NCBI GenBank assembly: GCA_964602445.1
Contig: CAZRQV010000004.1
Coordinates: 104,448 to 168,447, forward strand
DNA from: HGM12587 sp964602445
GTDB lineage: Bacteria; Bacillota; Clostridia; Lachnospirales; Lachnospiraceae
DNA: 64,000 nt
Direction of reading: 5' to 3'
Shown here: in pieces, positions 25,401 to 33,582 of the stretch
How the letters are laid out: each line of letters starts with the position of its first letter
How positions within the stretch are numbered: the stretch's first letter is position 1
Notes under the pieces: model-generated
Told to the model about the DNA's origin: nothing
Seen by the model: the letters and a program-made list of their open reading frames with translations, nothing else
Databases searched by the model: none
Position numbers and translations under genes: made by a program

Positions 25401-27011
25401 TTAGCTTTCCTTCTTTGTACGGTACTTGGAAGGTGATACCCCATACTGTTTCTTAAATACGTAACTGAAATAATTTGCTTCTGTATATCCTACCTTCCAG
25501 GCAATGACATAACTCTTATCCTCTGTATTATTTAAAAGGTCAACCGCATGTTCCATCCGCACTTTTGTCAGATAAGAAACAAAGCTCATTCCAATCTCTT
25601 TTTTGAACATGGTCGAAAAATAAGATGTACTTACATTCAGATACTTGCACAATTCTTCTACTGACAGATCACTTTTCATATAATATTCTTCAATATACGC
25701 CTTCGCTTTATCCGTCAGTGCATTGGTAGAACTGGTTCTGATATTACGGATCATTTTCCAGATACAGAAACATTTACTTTGCAGCCATTCTTCTAATTCT
25801 TCCAACAAATGTATTTTTTCTGCTTCCTGATACGGCATGATATTTTTCCCAAAAACTTCAGATGCATCTAACTGATAGCTTCGCATCAATTTCATCATTT
25901 CTGTTAAAATTTCCATGAATACCAGCTGAAACTGCTGAACAGTGACCATATTTTCACTCTTCATTTCCTCTATAAAGCAGTCTATCGACTCTTTCAGCTC
26001 TTCTTCCGTACCAAATTTCATGGAATGAATGATTTCCTGTATGCCTGTCCATTCATGCCATACAACTTTATTGGACTTTGGCTCCACATCGTTGATATAG
26101 ATTGCCTGTCCTTTTTCTTCCCCAAGCACACGATAATCCAATGCTGTTCTGGCTTCTTCATAGGAACGGTGAATCTGTGAAAGCTCCGAACAAACCGAAC
26201 CAATTCCCGCATCAGAATCCATATCCAGCATTCTGTCTCCCATTTTGCACACCTGATTCATATGATACACAAACTGATGAATTTCATCTGCCTGTTCCAT
26301 CTGCGCAATGATCACTACATTTCCAAGATACATAAATATATGACACTTGATATTGTCCTCAAAATATTCCTTTGCAAGATTCATTTGGGAGATCATACGA
26401 AGCTGGTCTTCCTGAAATCCATCGGTCTTTTTATGCGAATCTCTTTTTAACAGCGCCACAGAATAAAATGGCGAGATCAGATCCATCTCATAAGATTCAA
26501 TCATTCTTTTGGCATGTTCATTGGAAAATTTTCCATCCAGAAGACCTGCCAACAGCTGTTCTCTCATTAAAGGAAGGCTTTTTTGATAATAATCATTCAG
26601 ATTTTTTAGATTGTTTCGCTCATCTAGTTCCTGATCCAGATTCGTCTTGATCCTGCGAAATACGTTTTCCAGATCTTTCGCTCCGATCGGTTTCAGCAGA
26701 TACTCTTCTGCTTCCAGATGAATGGCTTCTCTGGCCAGTTCAAATTCATCAAATCCGGAATATAATACAACTCTTGTATTTTTATAATTTTCTTTTACTT
26801 TTGCACATAACTGCAGTCCATCCATAAACGGCATCTTAATATCCGTCAATACAACGTCTACATGCATATGTTCTGTCAGCTCCAAGGCTTCCTCTCCATT
26901 GCTGACGGAACCGATCACTTCAAATCCAAGGGCATTCCAATCCACCTTTTTCGCAATGGAAACTCTGACATCTTCTTCATCGTCCACTAATATCATTTTA
27001 TATAAATTCAA
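25401..27011 (-). CDS. AraC-type response regulator, YesN-like
   Basis: A 536-residue response regulator. The receiver domain (about residues 1-125) has acidic residues DDEED and phosphoacceptor D57 in VLTDIKMPFMDG. A linker region of about 290 residues follows. The C-terminal AraC double helix-turn-helix (about residues 430-530) has LSVEELCKYLNVSTSYFSTMFKKEIG and the closing FKKQYGVSPSKYR. I place the start at a TTG (27011) because GGAGAGGGG lies about 9 nt upstream and the resulting NLYKMILVDDE opening matches YesN-like proteins. An ATG 15 nt further in lacks a ribosome site. It probably activates the weak mglB promoter. Confidence 0.9.
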   Translation of the reverse strand: MNLYKMILVDDEEDVRVSIAKKVDWNALGFEVIGSVSNGEEALELTEHMHVDVVLTDIKMPFMDGLQLCAKVKENYKNTRVVLYSGFDEFELAREAIHLEAEEYLLKPIGAKDLENVFRRIKTNLDQELDERNNLKNLNDYYQKSLPLMREQLLAGLLDGKFSNEHAKRMIESYEMDLISPFYSVALLKRDSHKKTDGFQEDQLRMISQMNLAKEYFEDNIKCHIFMYLGNVVIIAQMEQADEIHQFVYHMNQVCKMGDRMLDMDSDAGIGSVCSELSQIHRSYEEARTALDYRVLGEEKGQAIYINDVEPKSNKVVWHEWTGIQEIIHSMKFGTEEELKESIDCFIEEMKSENMVTVQQFQLVFMEILTEMMKLMRSYQLDASEVFGKNIMPYQEAEKIHLLEELEEWLQSKCFCIWKMIRNIRTSSTNALTDKAKAYIEEYYMKSDLSVEELCKYLNVSTSYFSTMFKKEIGMSFVSYLTKVRMEHAVDLLNNTEDKSYVIAWKVGYTEANYFSYVFKKQYGVSPSKYRTKKES

Positions 27012-27127
27012 CGAACCCCTCTCCTTTGCATTCAAACTTATACTTTTTTAGTTTATCCTATCTTATAGTAACAGTCAAAGGATTTTATGCTGCAAACATT
27101 TTCAAAACGTTCTTTGCAACACAAAAA

Positions 27128-27152
27128 GCTCTCCGCACAGAATGCGGAGAGC
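27128..27152 (-). terminator. Terminator of mglBAC
   Basis: GCTCTCCGCA and TGCGGAGAGC form a 10-bp perfect stem followed by TTTTTGTG on the minus strand. It separates mglC from the regulator operon. Confidence 0.85.
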
Positions 27153-27171
27153 CAAAAAATCTCAATTTTAT

Positions 27172-28185
27172 TTATTTTTTCTTTACATATTTACGGATAT
27201 CCAGTGCTACAGCGATAACAATAACGAGACCCTGTGCAATGTAGTTGTAATATGGATTTACGCCTAAGAACTGTAATACGATCTTTAAAAGTTCGAATAC
27301 AAGTACGCCGACGAGGATTCCGCCTACAGTACCGATACCACCTGTGGTAGATACACCACCGATTGTACATCCTGCAATTGCTTCCAATTCATATCCGTTA
27401 CCCATGTTGGAAGTAGCTCCACCGGATTTACCAGCAAGGAGATAACCAGCAAGTGCATACATGATACCAGCAATCATAAAGATTAAGATTTTGCTCTTTG
27501 CAGTATTTACACCAGAAACTTCTGCTGCATTTTCATTACCGCCGATTGCATACATATATTTTCCGTGAGTTGTCTTATTGTATAAGAACCAGAAAATTAA
27601 ACCGATCACAAATGCGATGATCAACAGATATGGAAGTCCAGGATAGCTTCCAACTGCAAATAATTTACCATTAACGAAGTTAATGTAATCCTGCTGGAAA
27701 CCACCGATTGGCTGTGCATCTGTAAAGATCAATGCGATACCATAAATGATAGTCTGTGTACCAAGTGTTGCGATAAATGGTGGTACGTTTAATTTAGAAA
27801 CGATCAGACCATTGATGATACCGATTACTGCACCAATCACTAATACGATGAACAGAACCAGCCACATGTTAAATTCCGGCATGTTCGGGAACATACGTCC
27901 TGTGTAGTTTGCACGCTGTAATAATACACCTGTTAAGCAAGCAGAAAGACCTACCTGACGACCTGCGGAAAGGTCTGTACCTTTTGTGATCAGACATCCT
28001 GAAACACCAAGCGCGATTAAGAAACGGATGGCTGTGTTCATTGTCAAGTTATTGAAGTTACCCCATGAGAAAAAGTTGTCAACAGTAAAACCGATAATTA
28101 CGCATACAACTGTCAACAGAACTACGATAGGATTATTTTTTACATAATCCATTACTCTCTGAGGAATAGATTTTTTGTTATTCAT
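27172..28185 (-). CDS. mglC: Galactose/methyl-galactoside ABC transporter permease
   Basis: A 337-residue ABC permease of the ribose/galactose type (BPD_transp_2) with about 8-10 helices. Family segments include GTDLSAGRQVGLSACLTG near residue 68, NVPPFIATLGTQTI near 133, and the coupling region NENAAEVSGVNTAKSK near 216. It forms the membrane channel for MglA and MglB. A GGAGG-type site precedes it, 18 nt after the mglA stop. It is the last gene of the operon, with a terminator just downstream. Confidence 0.95.
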   Translation of the reverse strand: MNNKKSIPQRVMDYVKNNPIVVLLTVVCVIIGFTVDNFFSWGNFNNLTMNTAIRFLIALGVSGCLITKGTDLSAGRQVGLSACLTGVLLQRANYTGRMFPNMPEFNMWLVLFIVLVIGAVIGIINGLIVSKLNVPPFIATLGTQTIIYGIALIFTDAQPIGGFQQDYINFVNGKLFAVGSYPGLPYLLIIAFVIGLIFWFLYNKTTHGKYMYAIGGNENAAEVSGVNTAKSKILIFMIAGIMYALAGYLLAGKSGGATSNMGNGYELEAIAGCTIGGVSTTGGIGTVGGILVGVLVFELLKIVLQFLGVNPYYNYIAQGLVIVIAVALDIRKYVKKK

Positions 28186-28203
28186 AATTCTTTTTCCTCC
28201 TTA

Positions 28204-29715
28204 TTATTCGAACTGTGTAGCCAGTTCCATAATATTCTCCTGTGTAGCATCCTTACCATCAATAAATCCTGTGACACGTCCATCACACATAACCATAACA
28301 CGGTCGGACATACCGATAAGTTCTGCCATTTCACTTGAAATCATAATGATACTCTTACCTTGTTTTGCAAGTTCAGCAATAATACAGTAGATTTCGTATT
28401 TCGCACCAACGTCGATACCTCTTGTCGGCTCATCCAGAATCAATACATCCGGATTATTTGCAAGCCAGCGTCCGATCAGTACCTTCTGCTGGTTACCACC
28501 GGAAAGACTCTGAATCAAAGTCTTGCTGGATGGTGTTTTAATGTTCATCTTTTCAACATTATCCTGCACTAATTGTTCTATTTTTTTATTATTCAGGCAG
28601 AATCCCCAATCCAGATACTGATTCAATGATGCTACAGAAATGTTATCTGCAACAGAAAGAACACCTAAGATACCTGTCGCACGACGATCTTCTGTAAGCA
28701 TTGCAATACCCTGATCGATCGCATCTTTTGGTCTGTGAATCTTTAATTCTTTTCCATTATATTTAATTGTTCCGGTCGTATGAGAACGGATACCAAACAA
28801 ACCTTCCATTAATTCTGTTCGCTGCGCTCCAACCAGACCGCCGACTCCGAGAATCTCACCTTTACGAAGTTTGAAATTCACATTACGGAAACTCTTAGGA
28901 TTAATGGATGTAAAGTTTTCTACTTCAAATACAACTTCTCCCGGTACATTTTCACGTGTTGGGAACAGATTTGTTAATTCTCGTCCTACCATTTTGGTAA
29001 TGATCATATCTGTTGTCAAACCTTTTGATTCCCATGTTCCAATGTACTGTCCGTCACGCATGATCGTAACTTCATCGGAGATTCTTAAGATTTCATCCAT
29101 CTTATGAGAAATGTAAACGATAGAAACACCTTCCTGTTTCAGATCGTCAATGATTCTAAATAATGCCTCTACCTCGTTATGAGTCAGAGAAGAAGTTGGT
29201 TCATCCAAAATCAGAACCTTACAGTTTGCGGAAACTGCTTTTGCAATTTCTACTGACTGCATCTGTGAAACACTTAATTCACCCAGCATCTGTCGCGGAT
29301 CAAAATCCATACGTACTTTTTTCAATAATGCTTCGGTGTCTTCATACATTTTTTTGTGATCTACGATTGGGATAAATCCCAACGCTTTTTTCATTGGATA
29401 ACGACCCAAAAAGATATTTTCACCAACTGTACGGGCCGGAATAGGCTGAAGTTCCTGATGCACCATGGCGATTCCCATTTTTAATGCTTCCATTGGATCG
29501 CCGATTTCCACTTTTTTGCCTTCGAAGAAAATTTCTCCTTCGTCCATTTTGTAAATACCAAACATACATTTCATCAAGGTAGATTTACCTGCACCGTTCT
29601 CACCCATTAAAGCGTGAACAGTACCCGGACGCAGGCGAAGCTGTGCATGATCTAAAGCCTTAACACCTGGAAAGGATTTGCAAACCCCTTTCATCTCCAA
29701 GCGGTACTCAGACAT
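28204..29715 (-). CDS. mglA: Galactose/methyl-galactoside ABC transporter ATP-binding protein
   Basis: A 503-residue double ATPase of the sugar-import class. The first domain has Walker A GENGAGKST near residue 38, signature LSVSQMQ near 147, and Walker B LILDEPTSSLT. The second domain lacks a canonical Walker A (GVGGLVGAQRTE), as is usual for MglA/RbsA, but has signature LSGGNQQK near 405 and Walker B LILDEPTRGID. It powers the MglBC system. It lies 64 nt downstream of mglB with a stem-loop between them. Confidence 0.96.
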   Translation of the reverse strand: MSEYRLEMKGVCKSFPGVKALDHAQLRLRPGTVHALMGENGAGKSTLMKCMFGIYKMDEGEIFFEGKKVEIGDPMEALKMGIAMVHQELQPIPARTVGENIFLGRYPMKKALGFIPIVDHKKMYEDTEALLKKVRMDFDPRQMLGELSVSQMQSVEIAKAVSANCKVLILDEPTSSLTHNEVEALFRIIDDLKQEGVSIVYISHKMDEILRISDEVTIMRDGQYIGTWESKGLTTDMIITKMVGRELTNLFPTRENVPGEVVFEVENFTSINPKSFRNVNFKLRKGEILGVGGLVGAQRTELMEGLFGIRSHTTGTIKYNGKELKIHRPKDAIDQGIAMLTEDRRATGILGVLSVADNISVASLNQYLDWGFCLNNKKIEQLVQDNVEKMNIKTPSSKTLIQSLSGGNQQKVLIGRWLANNPDVLILDEPTRGIDVGAKYEIYCIIAELAKQGKSIIMISSEMAELIGMSDRVMVMCDGRVTGFIDGKDATQENIMELATQFE

Positions 29716-29737
29716 ATTGCATACCTCCTCTATCAGA

Positions 29738-29763
29738 AAGTGGACCGCTTACGCGGTCCACTT
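29738..29763 (-). promoter_or_regulatory. Intercistronic stem-loop between mglB and mglA
   Basis: AAGTGGACCGC and GCGGTCCACTT form a perfect 11-bp stem with a 4-nt loop. Only a short T-tract (TTTC) follows on the minus strand. It is better seen as a partial terminator or a 3' stabiliser of mglB mRNA than as a full stop. It would allow more binding protein than ATPase to be made. Confidence 0.7.
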
Positions 29764-29779
29764 ACAATCTATGACCTAA

Positions 29780-30850
29780 TTATTTAATCATTACGTAGTC
29801 AACCCAGTAATAATTGTCGATTGCATTGCCGTTTAAGCAGTCAATAGCAACATCAACAGCTTTGTGTGACTGTCCAATGTGGTCATTTAATACAGTACCT
29901 GTCATAGTTCCGTTAGCAACCATTTCCTGACACTGTTCAAGAGCATCAACACCTAATAAGTAGATATCTTCGCCAACTACACGTCCTGCAGCTTCGATTG
30001 CAGCAGCAGCACCTAATGCCATACCATCATTGTTACAGAAGATAACTTCTACGTCATCGCCATACTGTGAAAGAGCAGATGCAGCGATTTCCTGACCTTT
30101 TGTTGTATCCCAGTTACCAACCTGATCTACTAAACATTCAACTTCTACACCAGCATCTGTAAGAGCTTTGATAGAGAATTCTGTACGATACTGAGCATCG
30201 ATGTTTTCTGGGTCACCTTCGATCATAACATAAGAAACTTTACCGTCTCCGTTAACGTCACCTTTGTTGTCTAATCCAAGAACGATTTCACCCTGGAATG
30301 TACCAGACTGACGAGCGTCTGCACCTACGTAGCAAACATTTGCGTTGTTTAAGATACCTTCATACTGTTCGTCAAGTGTGTTTCCGTCTGCATCGTATGC
30401 AAGTGGTTCACGGTTGATCAGTACTAATGGGATATCAGCCTGTACGATCTTGTCGATAAGAACGTCTGCTGATGATGTCTGAACTAAGTTCAGGATGATA
30501 ACATCCATACCCTGTGTGATAAATGTATCGATCTGGTTTGTCTGTGTAGCCATATCGTTTTTACCATCTACCATAGAAAGTTCATATTTTACTTCGTCTG
30601 TTTCAAGACTTGCAAAATAAGTTTCGATTTCATTACGATATAATGTCATGAAGTTGTCATCATAGTTGTAAATAGCAACACCAACTTTGTAAGTTTTTGT
30701 TTCTACTTCAGCGTCATCAACTGTTTCTCCATCAGCTGTGTCTTCTACTGGTGTCTGTACGTCAGATCCTGTTTCTGTACTTCCACAACCTGCTAAACAT
30801 GCAGCACTCATTGCTAAGCATAAAAGCATACTAACTACTTTCTTTTTCAT
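29780..30850 (-). CDS. mglB: Galactose/methyl-galactoside-binding lipoprotein
   Basis: A 356-residue lipoprotein and the first gene of mglBAC. The signal peptide ends in a lipobox (CLAGCG, Cys near residue 21), followed by a Thr/Glu/Asp linker. The mature domain is a galactose-binding-protein fold with the calcium loop DVNGDGKVSY near 197 and the hinge segments NNDGMALGAA and GVDAL. It captures galactose, glucose or methyl-galactosides for MglAC. GGAGGA precedes the start. The promoter has a clear -10 but a poor -35, consistent with activator control by the downstream regulator. A paralogue lies at 21676-22704. Confidence 0.95.
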   Translation of the reverse strand: MKKKVVSMLLCLAMSAACLAGCGSTETGSDVQTPVEDTADGETVDDAEVETKTYKVGVAIYNYDDNFMTLYRNEIETYFASLETDEVKYELSMVDGKNDMATQTNQIDTFITQGMDVIILNLVQTSSADVLIDKIVQADIPLVLINREPLAYDADGNTLDEQYEGILNNANVCYVGADARQSGTFQGEIVLGLDNKGDVNGDGKVSYVMIEGDPENIDAQYRTEFSIKALTDAGVEVECLVDQVGNWDTTKGQEIAASALSQYGDDVEVIFCNNDGMALGAAAAIEAAGRVVGEDIYLLGVDALEQCQEMVANGTMTGTVLNDHIGQSHKAVDVAIDCLNGNAIDNYYWVDYVMIK

Positions 30851-31180
30851 TATATAGTCCTCCTTATATTTTGGGTCCCCTGCCCATTTGCTAAGTAAAT
30901 TCTATCATTTTTTTGCTAAAAATAAATATAAAATTCTTCAAAAAATCTATAAATTTATACACTTTGTTATTTTTTTAACCTTTTTAAACTGATTTTTATT
31001 GTACTTATACACTATTTTTTCTATTATTTCTCTTTGTTTTCTGTTACTTTTGTATACTTCTTCAGATTTTTCCGCCACAATGAGAAAAAGGGGCTGTTAC
31101 AAAATAGATAAATAATTCCTTTCAAACCGCTTTTTTATTCATTGATATTTATTATTATTGCTTTGACTCAGTTTCCATAA
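30851..31180 (-). promoter_or_regulatory. AT-rich mglB upstream region
   Basis: This stretch is strongly AT-rich. On the minus strand TAGAAT (about 50 nt before the mglB start) is a good -10, with no good -35 at 17 bp. The motif AGTGTATAA occurs twice in direct orientation (complement at 30955-30963 and 31005-31013, 50 bp apart), which could be an activator-binding site. No gene is visible here. Confidence 0.4.
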
Positions 31181-31356
31181 AAGAAAAATGCCCAGGTTGC
31201 TAAACCTAGGCTTAACTTTTCTTTTTATGAATTGCAATTCCGGGAGCAGTCCTATGATAATTCCATAGGCAGAGACGACCTTTGTATTTCTATTGCCCGC
31301 AAAGTCGGGACGGGTAGCTCCTCTCTCTCGCCGCAAAAGCACTTAAGCTTTTCATT
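31180..31356 (-). ncRNA. Putative stand-alone structured RNA, family not identified
   Basis: The region of about 177 nt has a complete transcription unit but no credible reading frame. A promoter lies at 31363-31391, and an intrinsic terminator is formed by GCCTAGGTT pairing with AACCTGGGC (31190-31211) followed by ATTTTTCTTTT. In between are a hairpin at 31335-31352 (AAAAGC/GCTTTT), a hairpin at 31251-31269 (CCTATG/CATAGG), and a possible stem GGC-AGAGA/TCTCTGCC (31268-31275 with 31324-31332). A crossing pair GGAGC/GCTCC (31243-31247 with 31317-31321) would make a pseudoknot. It follows the subtilase gene and precedes mglB. Its GC content is visibly higher than the flanking spacer. It does not resemble riboswitches, tmRNA, SRP RNA or RNase P that I can recall; 6S-like or raiA-like RNA are untested possibilities. 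Confidence 0.55.
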
Positions 31357-31362
31357 GCCTAC

Positions 31363-31391
31363 AATCTAACATTCAAATCAGGCACTGTCAA
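31363..31391 (-). promoter_or_regulatory. Promoter of the putative structured RNA
   Basis: A perfect TTGACA (31386-31391) and TAGATT (31363-31368) are 17 bp apart on the minus strand, starting 28 bp after the subtilase stop codon. The start of transcription would be near 31356. Confidence 0.6.
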
Positions 31392-31418
31392 CTGATTTCT
31401 CTCTTTTCAAAGGCGCAT

Positions 31419-33152
31419 TCAACGGGGCAGACTCCGCTCCAAACATAACGCCCCATACCCGACCCGATTGTTCGGCGTTTGTGTAAATCCCGGAAGTTCC
31501 CTTGCACCTCTGCGAAGATAAGCTTTCACCTTATTCCCAAACAAAAACGGATCATTACCGCGGACGATTCCCCATTCCATCAGCAGAGCTGCACTTCCGG
31601 TCACAAATGGCGTCGCAAACGAAGTTCCGGTTACAATCCGGTATCCGCCGCCGACAGCCGGCGCCTGAATTTCTACTCCGGGAGCTGCCAGATCCGGTTT
31701 GCCCGCCCATGGCAGCACTGAAAATGCTCTGCCGGAAAAATCTGCATAGCTGTCTGTCAGACTGTCATAAGCTGCTGCTGAAATTACATTTGACGCTGCT
31801 GCCGGAACAGTAAAACTTCCTTCCACCGACGGATTTAAAAAACGGGTGCGGGAATTTGCTGTTTCTGACACAGGAAGCCACAGATCTGCCAGATTCCATA
31901 CGATCCGAACCGGCTCGATCACGATTCTCCAGATGCCGCTTGGCAGGTACCGCTCCCCTGATAAAAAATCAAAATAGATTTCCTGCTGTACACTATATGG
32001 AGTCGGGGTTCCAAAATACACCAAAAGTTCCGTCCCCTGCAGCCGAAAACGCTGGGTTCCCAAAGTTTCTTCAATCGGGCCTGCCCTTGTTCCATCAGGA
32101 CTTTCCAGATAAATTCGGATTTGATCCGTATAAGATTTCCACAATTGCAAATTAGTAGATCGCTGGTATTCCCCAATCGCAAATTCCGATACAACTGTTT
32201 CATTTTCCCGAAATACCAGAGACTGATGCACTCCTGCGACCCCTTCATTTCCCATCCCTACACAGATCACATTTTTACCGACTCCTGCTACCGTATCCAA
32301 ATAGGACTCCAGAAGACTGCTGCCCCGATGATTTCCGTAATTATTGCCGAAACTGAGATTTACTGCTACCGCCTGCTGCAGTTCCACTGCTTTTCGGATG
32401 CAGTAATCGACTCCTTCCATCAGTTCGATCGTTCTTGGAAATCCACTCGTTCCCGGTGTGCCGAGTTTTACGACGATCAGTTCCGCTTCCGCCGCCACTC
32501 CTCGAAGCCTTCCGCCGCTCCCTCGTCCATTTCCGGCTCCAATCCCCAACACACTGGTTCCATGTCCGCTAATATCCACACTCGGCACCAACCACCGCCC
32601 TTCTTCCACAGTTTCTGCAGACAAAGCTTCATTGATCTGCCGGGCGGTATACTCAGTTCCGCGGCTGTATCCCGTTGGCGGATTACCGGAAATCGTCTGA
32701 TCCCATAGATAACGGATTCTTGTCGTACCATCCTCGTTTTGAAAATCCGGATGGCGATAATCCACCCCCGAATCTACACAAGCAAACAGTATTCCCTGAC
32801 CATTCAATCCGTTCGGAGCATTTTGTACCCTCGTGATACAAGCTGCTGCTCTTGCATTCTGCAGTGCAAAATAGATGGCTTTCGGTTTTTCCACATAAGT
32901 TACCTGCGGAATTTCTGTCAAAAATTCCAGCATTTGCTGTTTAATTTTCAAAACAGCAAATCCGCCGAACAGCTCAGTTACTTCCTCTGCAATTCGGCGG
33001 ACATTGTCCAGATTCCCGGTATATTTAATGATGACTTCCCAAGTATTTTCCGCTGTATCATACCCTATATTCAAACTTTCAGAACGAACCCGCTCACTTT
33101 CGGTTGCATCCAATGCAAGATTTAACAAATTTTCCAATTTCTGATCATTCAT
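31419..33152 (-). CDS. Subtilisin-like S8 protease, Csp (germination protease) type
   Basis: A 577-residue S8 protease with an intact catalytic triad: D127 (FACVDSGVD), H197 (DISGHGTS) and S511 (GTSFATPF). About 95 residues precede the protease domain and look like a prodomain. There is no signal peptide. A beta-rich insertion of roughly 150 residues (about 315-465) between His and Ser matches the jelly-roll domain of clostridial CspB-like germination proteases. The next gene upstream encodes a small acid-soluble spore protein, which supports a spore role. The ribosome site is weak. Not all S8 proteins of this shape act in germination, so the role is inferred. Confidence 0.82.
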   Translation of the reverse strand: MNDQKLENLLNLALDATESERVRSESLNIGYDTAENTWEVIIKYTGNLDNVRRIAEEVTELFGGFAVLKIKQQMLEFLTEIPQVTYVEKPKAIYFALQNARAAACITRVQNAPNGLNGQGILFACVDSGVDYRHPDFQNEDGTTRIRYLWDQTISGNPPTGYSRGTEYTARQINEALSAETVEEGRWLVPSVDISGHGTSVLGIGAGNGRGSGGRLRGVAAEAELIVVKLGTPGTSGFPRTIELMEGVDYCIRKAVELQQAVAVNLSFGNNYGNHRGSSLLESYLDTVAGVGKNVICVGMGNEGVAGVHQSLVFRENETVVSEFAIGEYQRSTNLQLWKSYTDQIRIYLESPDGTRAGPIEETLGTQRFRLQGTELLVYFGTPTPYSVQQEIYFDFLSGERYLPSGIWRIVIEPVRIVWNLADLWLPVSETANSRTRFLNPSVEGSFTVPAAASNVISAAAYDSLTDSYADFSGRAFSVLPWAGKPDLAAPGVEIQAPAVGGGYRIVTGTSFATPFVTGSAALLMEWGIVRGNDPFLFGNKVKAYLRRGARELPGFTQTPNNRVGYGALCLERSLPR

Positions 33153-33212
33153 GCTACATGTTATGCTAAAAAACTGGATTTGCCGCTCTTCCCGGTTGCT
33201 TTTTTAACGATT

Positions 33213-33416
33213 TCACTCTTCTTTTTTGCTTCCCTCTGCTCTTTTCCGGCTGGTCATCATTCCGCCGATTTTTCCGGTCTCTTTTGCGGAAAGGGAACGC
33301 CATCCTTTTTCTAAGACCTGATCCAGCAGTCCCATTTCTTCTGCAATCTCATATTTCATCCGCTCTGCGCCTTCCATTTTCAGAATCCCTTCTCTGGTAA
33401 TCTTCTTTTCTTTCAT
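33213..33416 (-). CDS. Alpha/beta-type small acid-soluble spore protein
   Basis: A 67-residue protein with the two SASP signatures: a KYEIAEEMGL motif (germination-protease cleavage region, residues about 21-30) and GKIGGMMTSRKR near 48-59. These proteins coat and protect DNA in dormant spores. It is basic, Lys/Glu rich and preceded by AAGGAG at ideal spacing. The N-terminal extension (KEKKITREGILKME) is longer than in classical SspA/B but seen in clostridial variants. Its presence indicates that the organism sporulates. A forespore (sigma-G) promoter is expected upstream; I could not single one out. Confidence 0.85.
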   Translation of the reverse strand: MKEKKITREGILKMEGAERMKYEIAEEMGLLDQVLEKGWRSLSAKETGKIGGMMTSRKRAEGSKKEE

Positions 33417-33582
33417 AATCCGGCTCCTTACTTTTTTTAAGATTATGACCTGATGATCCCGTTTTCATACCAGACCTTCTCATGAAAATGTCTTATACTG
33501 ATTTCTGCATTTTTTACGGAATGATTCCCATGAAAATTGCCATTTTCTTTCTATACTTCATACCTCTTCCCCCGCAATTTCC

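Noticed and set aside
28204..29715. Missing canonical Walker A in the second half of MglA
   Set aside because: This is normal for MglA/RbsA-type double ATPases.
31139..31342. A 67-residue minus-strand reading frame across the putative RNA
   Set aside because: No ribosome site, no recognisable domain, and it reads through the terminator stem; the RNA interpretation explains the region better.
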